Positions 7,778 to 16,462 of a stretch of DNA of 64,000 bases are shown here, piece by piece (the first letter of the stretch is position 1; every line of letters starts with the position of its first letter). The notes under the pieces were generated by a model, which saw only the letters and a program-made list of their open reading frames with translations, was not told where the DNA came from and searched no databases. Origin of the DNA: Winogradskya consettensis (lineage in GTDB: Bacteria > Actinomycetota > Actinomycetes > Mycobacteriales > Micromonosporaceae); the NCBI RefSeq assembly GCF_018332715.1, contig NZ_BOQP01000053.1:1-64000 (forward strand), read 5' to 3'. A program made the position numbers and the translations under genes.

Positions 7778-8719
7778 ATGAAGATCGTCATTCCCGGCGG
7801 AACCGGGCAGGTGGGCGCAATCCTGGACCGCGCGCTGACCGCGGACGGCCACGATGTCGTCGTGCTGACCCGCTCACCTGTGCACAAGCGGCAGGTCCGC
7901 TGGGACGGGTCGACACTGGGCGACTGGGCGGCGGAGATCGACGGCAGCGACGTCGTCATCAACCTGGCGGGTCGCAGCGTGAGCTGCAGGTACACCAGGG
8001 AAAACCTCGAAGCCATGATGAGCTCGCGCGTGGATTCAGCGCGTGTCGTCGGCGAGGCCATCGCCGCCGCTGCCCGGCCGCCCAAGGTGTGGCTGCAGAT
8101 GAGCACCGCAACGATTTATGCGCACCGCTTCGACGCCGCCAACGACGAGCACGACGGCGTGATCGGCGGCGACGAGGACGGCGTACCCGACTACTGGGCC
8201 TACAGCGTCAAGATCGCCAAGAACTGGGAAGCTGCCCAGGAGCAAGCAGCAACACCCCACACCCGCAAGGTCGCTCTGCGGGCGGCCATGGTGATGAGCC
8301 CGGACCGGGGCGGCGTCTTCGACGTGTTGAGCCGGCTCGCCTGCCTCGGCCTCGGCGGCCCGGTCGCCGGCGGGCGGCAATACGTTTCCTGGATCCACGA
8401 CGACGACTTCGTCCGGGCCATCCGCTTTCTGATGGAGCGCGACGACCTCGTCGGCGCCGTCAACCTGGCCGCACCCGGGCCGTTGCCGCAGCGAGAGTTC
8501 ATGCGGGAGCTACGTTCGGCCTGGCGGGTGCCGGTCGGTCTACCCGCTACGCGTCACATGGCCGAGATCGGCGCGTTCGCCCTCCGGTCGGACACCGAGC
8601 TGCTCCTCAAAAGCCGACGCGTTGTTCCGGGCCGGCTCATCGACGCGGGGTTCAGCTTCGACCACCCGGAGTGGCCCACCGCAGCGGAAGATCTGACCGC
8701 ACGCCGCCGCTCCCAGTAG
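7778..8719 (+). CDS. TIGR01777-family NAD(P)-dependent epimerase/dehydratase
   Basis: 313 residues. The N-terminal dinucleotide loop MKIVIPGGTGQVGAIL, NLAGRSVSCRYT and the substrate-region motif LRAAMVMSPDRGGVFDVL are typical of the TIGR01777 extended-SDR family; the C-terminal LLLKSRRVVPGRLIDAGFSF is the DUF1731-type tail of that family. Substrates of the family are not established. The ribosome binding site GAGGGG lies 6 nt before the ATG. The gene has its own promoter carrying a double palindromic operator and ends at a strong terminator. Confidence 0.9.
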   Translation: MKIVIPGGTGQVGAILDRALTADGHDVVVLTRSPVHKRQVRWDGSTLGDWAAEIDGSDVVINLAGRSVSCRYTRENLEAMMSSRVDSARVVGEAIAAAARPPKVWLQMSTATIYAHRFDAANDEHDGVIGGDEDGVPDYWAYSVKIAKNWEAAQEQAATPHTRKVALRAAMVMSPDRGGVFDVLSRLACLGLGGPVAGGRQYVSWIHDDDFVRAIRFLMERDDLVGAVNLAAPGPLPQREFMRELRSAWRVPVGLPATRHMAEIGAFALRSDTELLLKSRRVVPGRLIDAGFSFDHPEWPTAAEDLTARRRSQ

Positions 8720-8741
8720 CCGAGCGCATCGCGAGGCAATA

Positions 8742-8776
8742 AAAATGACCCCCACCACTGGTGGAGGTCATTTTTT
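8742..8776. terminator. Bidirectional intrinsic terminator
   Basis: Stem AAAATGACC-C-CCACC (8742-8756) pairs with GGTGG-A-GGTCATTTT (8760 onward) around a 3-nt loop, with an A-run on one side and a T-run on the other. It can end the epimerase gene on the plus strand and the tRNA-Arg transcript on the minus strand. Confidence 0.85.
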
Positions 8777-8778
8777 GG

Positions 8779-8854
8779 TGGTGCGCCCGAAGGGACTCGA
8801 ACCCCTAACCTTCTGATCCGTAGTCAGATGCTCTATCCATTGAGCTACGGGCGC
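8779..8854 (-). tRNA. tRNA-Arg(ACG)
   Basis: Full cloverleaf on the minus strand: acceptor GCGCCCG / CGGGCGC, anticodon arm CTGA-CTACGGA-TCAG with anticodon ACG, T-loop GGTTCGAGTC, and an encoded 3' CCA (8779-8781). Confidence 0.95.
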
Positions 8855-9657
8855 TTACCGAACTACTTTCGATCTTTGCCTGCCCGGCTTGGCCTTCCCG
8901 GACCTGCGAGAAACGACTCTAGCATGTCGTCGCAGGCGCGCCGCATGCCGGTTGGGGTCCTGGCAGCCGCATGCCGGACACGTCGAGGATAGTGCCGTTG
9001 ACATGGGCAAAGTCGGGCCGAGGTGTCGGACGATGACGTCGGCAACCTCGTGTGCGGACGCTGGGGCGGGGCTCACATAGTTGATGCGGATGCCATCGGC
9101 GCGTGAGCGGCTGCCGGAAGGCTCACGTCGCGCGTCCATGCTCAATGACAGGCCGCGGTCAATGGCGTTCCGGACATGCCACATCTGAGGCGCATCTGGG
9201 ATCTGCGTGCGTCGATGAGCGCGCCCTGGCACCTGACCAAAGTCTGCCGAGGCAGCTGAACGTGCGTTCGGCATCGCCGAAGGAAGTGCCGCCGGCCAGA
9301 GACTGGCTGCGGGGCGTCGCGGGCATCAGCGTCACGCTCTTCCCCCGCATCGACGTCAAGCTGCACCCATCGCGGTGAGCCGGAGATCAGCAGGCACTGC
9401 TCGCACGTTCCGACGGGCGACCTCGGTGGCCTCAACGCGCTCATGGCCGAAGCGGCGCAACGCGATCCGGTTCTGAGGGTCGATGGGAAGCACCGGGTCA
9501 CCGCCACCACACCAGACGACGTCGATGCTTCGGCTTTCGACACGGCGGGTGTTGCGCCCGCTCACGTGGGGCTCGACGCGATCGGGTTTGCTGACGGTCA
9601 CTCGGATGTCGAGATCGCGCTGGGGACCGAACGCGTCGCTCGCACCCGGAAATGGCA
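8855..9657. other. About 800 bp without an intact gene
   Basis: Lies between the tRNA-Arg and tRNA-Ser genes. Several frames are open, but none shows a recognisable full protein, a convincing ribosome binding site or consistent codon use. The only identifiable content is a decayed short-chain dehydrogenase 3' end on the minus strand (8958-9105). The rest looks like eroded coding sequence. Confidence 0.6.
8958..9105 (-). pseudogene. Remnant of a short-chain dehydrogenase C-terminus
   Basis: One minus frame reads ADGIRINYVSPAP then AHEVADVIVRHLG, which resembles the stretch after the active-site Tyr-Lys of SDR enzymes. Immediately after, near 9014, a different frame reads DFAHVNGTILDVSGMRLPG, the standard C-terminal strand of the same family. 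The two together require a frameshift, and no N-terminal Rossmann motif is found upstream, so this is a decayed fragment. Confidence 0.55.
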
Positions 9658-9691
9658 AAAGCTACATTCGCAGGAGTGCGAATGTAGCTTT
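9658..9691. terminator. Intrinsic terminator beyond tRNA-Ser(GCT)
   Basis: Perfect 15-bp stem AAAGCTACATTCGCA / TGCGAATGTAGCTTT around the loop GGAG. Read on the minus strand it lies just 3' of the tRNA gene and ends in TTTT. Confidence 0.85.
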
Positions 9692-9700
9692 CGGAACGAG

Positions 9701-9791
9701 CGGAGACTCCGGGATTCGAACCCGGGAGGGGCTATAAAACCCCAACCGCATTAGCAGTGCGGCGCCATAGACCAGACTAGGCGAAGTCTCC
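9701..9791 (-). tRNA. tRNA-Ser(GCT)
   Basis: Class II tRNA with acceptor GGAGACT / AGTCTCC, anticodon arm CCGCA-CTGCTAA-TGCGG giving anticodon GCT, a long variable arm, and T-arm CCGGGTTCGAATCCCGG. The 3' CCA is not encoded. The discriminator base is G. Confidence 0.95.
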
Positions 9792-9921
9792 CCAGCGGCT
9801 TGAAGGCCACCGAGGGTCAAGGATACCGGACCGGGTGACCGAGGTTCAAACTGGTAGGCCCCGCAGCGCGGCATCCGCTCGGGCGGGTGGAATCAGGACT
9901 CAGGGGCTAGGCTCGCACGGC

Positions 9922-11775
9922 ATGGAGGAGAACCCGCCGCCGCCTCGCCAGCCGCGCGCCCCGAAGCCGTCCTTCAGCACGCCTGAGCAGCCCGAATCTA
10001 CCGAGCCGCCGACCCGGACAGCACCCGTCGTGACCTTCCGGCCACCCTCGGAACAGACTCCGCAGAAACCCACCACGCAGTCGCGCCCGCCCGCCGCCGC
10101 GAAACGGCCGCACGCCGCCCCGGAGCAGCCGCCCGCCACCCCCGAACGCGCGCCCGCCGCCCAGGAATCGCAGCCTGCCGCACCCGAACGCGCGCCCGCC
10201 GCCCAGGAATCGCAGCCTGCCGCACCCGAACGCGCGCCCGCCGCCCAGGAATCGCAGCCTGCCGCACCCGAACGCGCGCCCGCCGCCCAGGAATCGCAGC
10301 CTGCCGGCCCCGGACAGTCGTCGACCGGCCAGGAAGGGTCGCCGGGCGGCACGGAACGGCCGCCCGTCACACCAGGACAGTCACCCGCAACTCGGGGACG
10401 GCCGACTGGCCCTGCGGAACGGGTGCCTGCAGCCCCGGAGGCAGTGACGCCGAAGCCCCGGAAGCGCGTGCCGGCGAAGAAGGCTGCTCCCGTCGCTCCG
10501 GCGAAGGCTGCCCCGGTCGCTGCGACACCGCCAGCTGAGGGTGGAGAAGTCCAGGCGCCTGCGAAGGCTCCGGCCAAACCAGCGGCGAACGGTTCGAGTT
10601 CCGCTCCGCGGAAGAGCCAGCCGGCCAAGAATCAGCCGGGCAGGAACCAGCCCGTGAAAGACCAGCCCGCGAAGAGGGCGACGCGGGCTCCCAGGGCGGC
10701 AGCCTTGGACGGGCCCCCGGCCACGGCCCCGGTGGAGCCGGGGGCCGTCTCCCCCGTGGTGGAACCGACCTTGCCGCCCGATGGTCCCGCTCTGACGGAC
10801 TCCCCGTCCGCCCCCGTCGAGGCCACCCCCGCCACGGTCGTCGCATCCGAGACCGTCGCGCTGAAAGCCGTCGCGGCCGAAGGCCCCGCACCCGAGACCG
10901 CCACGCGGAAGGCCCACGAGTCCGTTGCCTCTGAGGCAGGCGCACCCGAAGCCGCCGCATCCAAAACCCTCGCATCCGAAGCCGCCGCGCCGAACGCCGC
11001 CGCACACGAGACCGTCGCACCTGGAACCGTCACGCCTGGAACCGTCACGCCGCAGGCCATCGCGGTTGAAGCCGTCGCGGTCGAAGCCGAGACCGACGTG
11101 CCGAACGTCGTCTCAACTGAGACCGACGCACCCGGGGGCGCCTTGCGTTTGGGCGGGGATGGGGAGCGTACTGAGGCTTGGGCTCGGATATTGGCTGATC
11201 CTGGGCATTCGCCGGAGTTGCTGGCGTTGGCGGCGGTGCAGGCGATTGGGCCTCGGGCTGGGGCTTGGGCTCGGCAGGTTCGGGGGGCTTATCCGACTGC
11301 GACGGCTGATGGGATTGCTCGGCTGGCTGTGCGGCAGTTCACCAGGTTTGGCAGTGTGACCGGGGTTTTTGCCGCGGTTGCCGGGTCCTATGCGCCGCTG
11401 GCTCTGCTGGGTGCTTCGGCGTTGACTCATGCCGAGCTCTCCCTGCACGTGGCTGCTGCCTACGGGCTGGACCCCGCTGATGAGGACCGGGCTGTGGATC
11501 TGTTGCTGCTCAGCAAGGTGCATCCCAGCCGGGAGGATGCTGTGGCCGCGCTGGCTGCGGCCCGGGAGTACACGTATGAGAGCACCGGGCTCACCGATGC
11601 GGTGTGGCGGCTCGGGCGGATGGTCAGTGCGCAGGCTGGTGGGTGGGCTGCGTTGCGGGTCGTCAATCGGGTCTTTCCGGGGACGAGTCTGCTGGCGGCG
11701 ACGTTGAGCAGCCGGGTTGCGGCGCGGACGAGTGCCGCGCGGGCGGTGGAGTTCTACCGGGCTACAGCCAGTTGA
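9922..11775 (+). CDS. Ala/Pro-rich repeat protein with C-terminal EcsC-like domain
   Basis: 617 residues. Residues 1-400 are low-complexity Pro/Ala/Glu/Lys sequence, including four tandem copies of ERAPAAQESQPAAP (residues about 75-129) and degenerate ETVA/EAVA repeats. The last 205 residues form a folded Ala/Leu-rich domain (LLALAAVQAIGPRAGAWA, FGSVTGVFAAVAGSYAPLA, GASALTHAELSLHVAAAYG) that resembles the EcsC family. ATG 9922 was chosen because it starts the proline-rich run; TAGGCT (9908-9913) 8 nt upstream suggests a leaderless mRNA. GTG 9835 would add 29 residues. The 3' end overlaps the CPBP gene by 14 bp on the other strand. Possibly a membrane-associated scaffold; function unknown. Confidence 0.75.
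   Translation: MEENPPPPRQPRAPKPSFSTPEQPESTEPPTRTAPVVTFRPPSEQTPQKPTTQSRPPAAAKRPHAAPEQPPATPERAPAAQESQPAAPERAPAAQESQPAAPERAPAAQESQPAAPERAPAAQESQPAGPGQSSTGQEGSPGGTERPPVTPGQSPATRGRPTGPAERVPAAPEAVTPKPRKRVPAKKAAPVAPAKAAPVAATPPAEGGEVQAPAKAPAKPAANGSSSAPRKSQPAKNQPGRNQPVKDQPAKRATRAPRAAALDGPPATAPVEPGAVSPVVEPTLPPDGPALTDSPSAPVEATPATVVASETVALKAVAAEGPAPETATRKAHESVASEAGAPEAAASKTLASEAAAPNAAAHETVAPGTVTPGTVTPQAIAVEAVAVEAETDVPNVVSTETDAPGGALRLGGDGERTEAWARILADPGHSPELLALAAVQAIGPRAGAWARQVRGAYPTATADGIARLAVRQFTRFGSVTGVFAAVAGSYAPLALLGASALTHAELSLHVAAAYGLDPADEDRAVDLLLLSKVHPSREDAVAALAAAREYTYESTGLTDAVWRLGRMVSAQAGGWAALRVVNRVFPGTSLLAATLSSRVAARTSAARAVEFYRATAS
10141..10308 (+). repeat. 42-bp tandem repeat, four copies, inside the EcsC-like gene
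   Basis: Units start at 10141, 10183, 10225 and 10267. All copies are identical base for base except the last three bases of the fourth. Each encodes 14 residues in frame. Identity at synonymous positions points to recent expansion by slippage or unequal recombination. Confidence 0.95.
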
Positions 11776-12535
11776 GCCAGCTCGGTGGGAGCAGGGTGTA
11801 GCCGACGAAGGCGGCGATGTCGAGGATGCTGTGGGCGACGATCAGTGGCATCACCCGGCCCTTCTTGAGGAAGAAGAGCGAGAAGATGACGCCCATGACC
11901 GCGTTGCCGACGAAGGCGCCGAAGCCCTGGTAGAGATGGTAGGAACCGCGTAGAACCGCGCTGGCGGCGACGATCCACCAGAGCTGCCAGCCGAGGTTCT
12001 TGAGACGGGTCACCAGGTAGCCGACCACGATGACCTCTTCGAGGACGGCGTTCTGGATCGCGGAGAGGATCAGGACCGGGATGGCCCACCAGACCGGGTT
12101 CAGTGCCGCGGGGATGATCTGTGCGTTGAGGCCCAGCTTCGCGGCCGCGTACACGAGTAAGAGGCCCGGGATGCCGATGCCGGCGGCGAGGGACGTGCCC
12201 CAGCCAAGATCGGAGCCGGGTCTGCGGAAGTCGATGCCGAGCGTTCGTCCTGGCTCGAGGCGGTCGCGGGTCAGCAGGTAGAGGGCCAGGAGCACGGGCA
12301 CAAGGGCGAAGAAGATGCCGAGCAGCTGGTACGTCAGGTCGAGGTAGGGGCGCACCGACTGCGAGGGGTTCAGCGTTGCCGTCTGTTGCGACAAGGGCCG
12401 GCCCGCGGTCAGTTTCGCCACCAGGGAGACGACCGCGTAGACCGCCGATTGGCCGAGCGAGAGCAGCAGCACGATGGCGATCTCCCAGCCGAGCTGGCGC
12501 CTGGTTGCCACTGGGCGATCTTGGGTCACCGTCAC
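11762..12535 (-). CDS. CPBP-family intramembrane metalloprotease
   Basis: 257-residue protein with about seven membrane helices. The three conserved CPBP/Abi motifs are present: the glutamate pair in LEEVIVVGYLVTRL, the histidine in RGSYHLYQGFGAF, and AHSILDIAAF near the end. CAAX-prenyl-protease relatives in bacteria process membrane peptides or bacteriocins; the substrate here is unknown. The start is GTG 12535 with TAAAGT (12542-12547) 6 nt upstream and no ribosome binding site, suggesting a leaderless mRNA. The 3' end overlaps the EcsC-like gene antiparallel. Confidence 0.88.
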   Translation of the reverse strand: MTVTQDRPVATRRQLGWEIAIVLLLSLGQSAVYAVVSLVAKLTAGRPLSQQTATLNPSQSVRPYLDLTYQLLGIFFALVPVLLALYLLTRDRLEPGRTLGIDFRRPGSDLGWGTSLAAGIGIPGLLLVYAAAKLGLNAQIIPAALNPVWWAIPVLILSAIQNAVLEEVIVVGYLVTRLKNLGWQLWWIVAASAVLRGSYHLYQGFGAFVGNAVMGVIFSLFFLKKGRVMPLIVAHSILDIAAFVGYTLLPPSWLNWL

Positions 12536-12654
12536 GCGACAACTTTAGGCCGCCCGCTGTCGGTCAAGCGACGCGCCGGTAGTCAGCAATTGTGCGACGA
12601 GAGTCGCACGTTCGGTGCGATGCGTAACCTTTGGCGCTCACCACCCTAGGGGGC

Positions 12655-13767
12655 ATGGGAGACCTCGCGCGCTTGCTCAAGGAGAGTTGGAGCCTCGTCG
12701 AGGAGCACCAGGACAAGGTCGCCGGGTATTTCTATGCGCGCGTCTTCCTGTCGGATCCCGATCTGCGGGATCTCTTCCCGGTCCACATGGATGTGCAGCG
12801 CTCTCGGCTGCTCGGGGCGATCGTCACGGCGGTGCAGACCCTGGAGGACCCGGAGCGGTTCGACAGCTACCTGCGGGGGCTCGGTCGTGATCATCGAAAG
12901 TTTCACGTGGAACCAGAGCATTACGAGCTCATCGGTGGTGCCCTGATCGAGGCGATGCGGCATTACGCCGGGGAGCAGTGGGGCGTCGAGTACGACCAGG
13001 CGTGGGCCGACGCGTACGCGGTGATCGCAGCGAAGATGATGGCGGGCGCCGAGGCAGACACCAATCCGCCCTATTGGTACGCCGAAGTCACCGCCCACGA
13101 ACGCAGGGCCCACGACATCGCGGTCTTCACGGCGATGCCCATGCAGCCGCTCGAATACCGCGCCGGGCAGTACCTGAGCATGGAGTGCCCCCGTTTCCAG
13201 CCGCGGCTGTGGCGTACCTACTCGCCGGCCAACGCGCCGAGGCGGGACAACTCGCTGGAGTTCCACGTGCGGGCGGTCGGGGCCGGCTGGGTCTCGAGTG
13301 CGCTGGTCCGGCGGCTGGAGGTGGGGGACATGATCCGCCTCGCGGCGCCGATGGGCTCGATGAACCTGGATCGGCGCTCGACCCGGGACGCGGTTTTCGT
13401 GGCGGGCGGCACCGGGCTCGCCCCGATCAAGTCGCTGTTGGAGGAGCTGACGCGCTACAACCGTACGCGCTGGGTGCATGTCTTCTTCGGCGCCAAGAAT
13501 CGCGACGACCTGTACGACCTGGCGGAACTCAACCGCCTCGCCGCCCGCTACCCGTGGTTGTCGGTGGTCACGGCGTGCAGCGACGACCCGACGTTCTCCG
13601 GGGAGCAGGGCGAGATCTCCGAAGTGGTCGCCCGCTACGGGCCGTGGAACGAGCACGACTTCTTCGTCTCGGGCTCCGGCCGGATGGTCAAGGCGACCCT
13701 GAAGACCCTCGCGGAGCTCCAGGTCCCCTCGATCCGCATCCGCTATGACGCGTTCAACCAGGCCTAA
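12655..13767 (+). CDS. Flavohaemoglobin-like globin/FAD-NAD reductase
   Basis: 370 residues. The N-terminal globin domain (about 1-135) has FYARVFLSDPDLRDLFP and a proximal histidine in LGRDHRKFHVEPEHY. An FAD domain follows with the FAD-binding RTYSPAN, then an NAD domain with VAGGTGLAPIKSLLEEL. Flavohaemoglobins oxidise nitric oxide to nitrate using NAD(P)H. This protein belongs to the actinobacterial group that differs from E. coli Hmp in the C-terminal motif (VSGSGRMV instead of CGP), so the NO-dioxygenase role is inferred. ATG 12655 was chosen; TTG 12631 would add eight residues. The 3' end overlaps the opposing deformylase-fusion gene by 4 bp. Confidence 0.88.
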   Translation: MGDLARLLKESWSLVEEHQDKVAGYFYARVFLSDPDLRDLFPVHMDVQRSRLLGAIVTAVQTLEDPERFDSYLRGLGRDHRKFHVEPEHYELIGGALIEAMRHYAGEQWGVEYDQAWADAYAVIAAKMMAGAEADTNPPYWYAEVTAHERRAHDIAVFTAMPMQPLEYRAGQYLSMECPRFQPRLWRTYSPANAPRRDNSLEFHVRAVGAGWVSSALVRRLEVGDMIRLAAPMGSMNLDRRSTRDAVFVAGGTGLAPIKSLLEELTRYNRTRWVHVFFGAKNRDDLYDLAELNRLAARYPWLSVVTACSDDPTFSGEQGEISEVVARYGPWNEHDFFVSGSGRMVKATLKTLAELQVPSIRIRYDAFNQA

Positions 13768-15365
13768 TAGCTCCAGGGGCGGCCGGTCTGGCCGTACTCC
13801 TCGACCGGGACCAGTGCCGCGTCCGGGGCCATGCGGTCGACGTAGAGGCGTCCCTCGAGGTGGTCGATCTCGTGGCTGACCAGGCGGGCCATGGCGTACT
13901 CGAACGATGTGATCATCCGGGTGCCGTCATAGCGGGCGTGCTCCACGTCGACCCGCAGCGGTCGTGGGACCAGGCCGCGGTAGTCGAAGAAGGACAGGCA
14001 GCCCTCGTATTGTTCGTCGGTCTCGCTCGACTCGTCGACGATGCGGGGGTTGAGCAGGACGACGGGTTCGGCACCTCGTTCGGCCGGGCGCACGACTGCC
14101 GCGGCGACCGCGAGGCCGATCTGCGGGGCGGAGAGTCCGACGCCCTTGCTGAAGTCGTGCACGGCCTCCAGCCGGTCCAGGGTGCTGCGCAGGACGGCGA
14201 CGGCGTCCCGGGCGCCGAGCTCCTCGCGGGGTAGCTGGAAGTGACGAGCGCGTTGACGCAGCAGGTCCGCGCCGCGCTGCACGATGCCGATTCCGCGCAT
14301 CCGCTGACTCGCTCTCAGCTCGTGACCGTGCTCGTGACCATGCTCGGGACCGTGCTCGCGACCGTCGTTGTGGTCGTGGTCGTGGCCGTTCAGCTCCGGT
14401 TTGGGGGCTCCCTCGTCGCCGCTGCGGGGTGCGTTCTGCCCGCGGAACCGCCACTCGAGGCGGTACCGGGCGTTCAGCAGCGGGGCGTCGGTCGACCACT
14501 CGAAGACCGCGCGGTGATCGTCGTTGTGGCGCTCGAGGGGCGTACGCACGGGGACCTCGGCGGCGAGCGAGGTCTCGACGCCCCAGACCTGCGGCTCGAA
14601 CTCGACGGGGAAGTCGAGCCGGACGGTCAGGTTGCGGGTGGGGAGGCGCACGGCACGCTGGAACCACTGCCCCCACTTCTCCTCGCCCACCGAATACGCG
14701 TAGTCGATGGTCGTCCGCTCCCCCGGGTAGAGGGGGAACTGCCCGTGGTCGTTCGCGAAGAGCAGCCAGACCTCCTTGGAGGCGTCCCGGTCGAGCTTGA
14801 GCCGCCACTGCATCGGCTCCGCGGCGTCGCCCTCGCCGGCGACCGCCTTCAGGTCCATCTCCTCGAAACTGAGCGGGTGCCGCCGGTGATGCCGGTTGGA
14901 GCCCGCCGGGTCATGCGGGTAACGGTCCACCGCGATCTTGACCAGGTAACGGGTGACCGGTTCGACGCCGGCGTTGTAGAGGGCCCGGCGGATCCGGCAG
15001 CGATAGGCGCCGTTGACATAGGTGAGCTCGGCGATCTCCTGCTCGACGATGAGACCGGTGCCCGGTGGCATCCACTGGACCGGCACCGGAGGGTCACGGT
15101 GCAGCACCGGGCCACGGGCGTGCCGCAGCTCGTCGTACTCCTGGAATCTCTGCCAGATGACGCCACCGGCGGCCAGGACGGCCTCCGCGCGCCGGGCGAA
15201 GTCCTCGGTCGGCTTGTGCCTGCGCCCTTCGACATGGCTGACGTAGGAGGGGTCGAAACCCATGCGGGCGGCGAGCTGCTTCTTCGTCATTCCGCGCTCG
15301 ACCCGCCACTGCGCGAGCGCCGTCACGAACTGGTCGGCGGCCCTCTCGACGGGCGAGGTGGTCAT
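13764..15365 (-). CDS. XRE helix-turn-helix / unknown middle domain / peptide deformylase fusion
   Basis: 533-residue fusion. Residues about 8-65 form an XRE helix-turn-helix (GMTKKQLAARMGFDPSYVSH). Residues about 75-315 are a beta-rich region I cannot name, with many Trp, Arg and Tyr. A His/Glu/Asp-rich linker (about 330-360, HDHDHNDGREHGPEHGHEHG) follows. The C-terminal 170 residues are a peptide deformylase with all three motifs: GVGLSAPQIG, EGCLSFF and HEIDHLEG, the Cys and two His that hold the catalytic metal. Deformylases remove the formyl group from nascent proteins. The His-rich linker could feed metal to the active site. The start ATG 15365 has GGGGA upstream; ATG 15404 is an alternative. 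Confidence 0.88.
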   Translation of the reverse strand: MTTSPVERAADQFVTALAQWRVERGMTKKQLAARMGFDPSYVSHVEGRRHKPTEDFARRAEAVLAAGGVIWQRFQEYDELRHARGPVLHRDPPVPVQWMPPGTGLIVEQEIAELTYVNGAYRCRIRRALYNAGVEPVTRYLVKIAVDRYPHDPAGSNRHHRRHPLSFEEMDLKAVAGEGDAAEPMQWRLKLDRDASKEVWLLFANDHGQFPLYPGERTTIDYAYSVGEEKWGQWFQRAVRLPTRNLTVRLDFPVEFEPQVWGVETSLAAEVPVRTPLERHNDDHRAVFEWSTDAPLLNARYRLEWRFRGQNAPRSGDEGAPKPELNGHDHDHNDGREHGPEHGHEHGHELRASQRMRGIGIVQRGADLLRQRARHFQLPREELGARDAVAVLRSTLDRLEAVHDFSKGVGLSAPQIGLAVAAAVVRPAERGAEPVVLLNPRIVDESSETDEQYEGCLSFFDYRGLVPRPLRVDVEHARYDGTRMITSFEYAMARLVSHEIDHLEGRLYVDRMAPDAALVPVEEYGQTGRPWSY

Positions 15366-15546
15366 CACGGATGTCCCCTTTGCGACAGGAATCTCAGTGT
15401 CCATGTCCTCGGGTGTCCGGATGGGTCTTGTAGCGCGTTGCCGACAGATCCCTTGACGAAACAGATCGGCAGGCAGCGCTCCGTTAGGTCACCCTTGCTG
15501 GGGGTATTTGTTCCGAACACCCCGCAAACACTCCGTCGCTGGGCAT

Positions 15547-15563
15547 GGTTAGGCTAGCCTTAG
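15547..15563. promoter_or_regulatory. IdeR/DtxR-type iron box
   Basis: GGTTAGGCTAGCCTTAG matches the actinobacterial iron-box consensus (TTAGGTTAGGCTAACCTAA) at 14 of 19 positions in my alignment. It lies 85 bp before the FhuF-like gene, which is the expected kind of target. Confidence 0.8.
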
Positions 15564-15647
15564 AGGAGTACGGTGGGTCACCTCAGCGGTAGCCCGCAGG
15601 TCAGTCCCGCGTGGGGCATACCAGCAGCGAGAGGTTGGTGATCATCA

Positions 15648-16454
15648 GTGACGATCGCGCTCGATCGTGCGCTGGCCGATCACTCCGCGTATGCCACACA
15701 ACCTCTCGCGCCCGTTACCGCCACCCTGCGTGCCATGTTCGGCACCTCGACCGAGCTGCCCGGCCTCGCACCCGATCTTGTGGTGCGGAACACCACCGGT
15801 TGGATCCCGACGGCCGATCTCGCCGCCGGTTCGCTCGACACGCTGCTGGCTTCCTCGGGCCGGCGCTGGCAGGCACAGCCGCACGCCGCCGCCGCGCTGG
15901 CGTGGAAGGCGTACACCTACTGGCTCGCGCTTCCGGCCGTTCTGGGGTGGGCCTCGGCCCGCCGGGTGCCGCTGCTGACCGGCACGAGCGCGCTGATGCA
16001 CTTCAACGACCCGCGCCCGCTGATCACCCTCGGTATGCACCCGGACATCACCGTCGCGGTGCTGCCGTCGGACACGCTGGCCGGCAGCGGCCTGCCGCAG
16101 GTGCGCGTCGTCGCCGACGAGGCCGCCCTGCTGGAGGAGCTGCGCCGCTCACTGCTCGACGAGCACCTGACGCCGATCCTGGATGCGATCCACGGCCGGG
16201 TCCGGCTGGGCAAGCGCACGCTGCTCGGCTCGCTGGCCTCGGGCGTCGCCTACGCGGTGCTGCGGTCGGCGGACGTGATGGCGGGATCGTCTGCCGAGAA
16301 CATCACGACCCTGCTGACCGCCCTGGACATCGAGGACCTGATCGAACTGGTCCCCAACCGCACCGGCCGGCTCGAAGTGCAGCGCAAGACGTGCTGCCTG
16401 GCCTTCACGCTGCCCAAGCCCAAGGTGTGCGTCGGCTGCTGCATCAAGCAGTAA
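15648..16454 (+). CDS. FhuF-like siderophore-iron reductase
   Basis: 268 residues ending in CCLAFTLPKPKVCVGCC. The CC-x10-C-x2-C pattern is the unusual [2Fe-2S] binding site of the FhuF family, cytoplasmic ferric reductases that release iron from hydroxamate siderophores. The middle region has LAWKAYTYWLALPAVLGWA, common in the family. The GTG start at 15648 is supported by GAGAGG about 11 nt upstream but spacing is loose. The iron box at 15547-15563 indicates repression by iron through IdeR/DmdR. No siderophore transport or synthesis gene is adjacent. Confidence 0.88.
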   Translation: MTIALDRALADHSAYATQPLAPVTATLRAMFGTSTELPGLAPDLVVRNTTGWIPTADLAAGSLDTLLASSGRRWQAQPHAAAALAWKAYTYWLALPAVLGWASARRVPLLTGTSALMHFNDPRPLITLGMHPDITVAVLPSDTLAGSGLPQVRVVADEAALLEELRRSLLDEHLTPILDAIHGRVRLGKRTLLGSLASGVAYAVLRSADVMAGSSAENITTLLTALDIEDLIELVPNRTGRLEVQRKTCCLAFTLPKPKVCVGCCIKQ

Positions 16455-16462
16455 GGCACGTT

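Noticed and set aside
10141..10308. Tandem repeat considered as a CRISPR array
   Set aside because: Units are contiguous without spacers and are in frame within a coding region.
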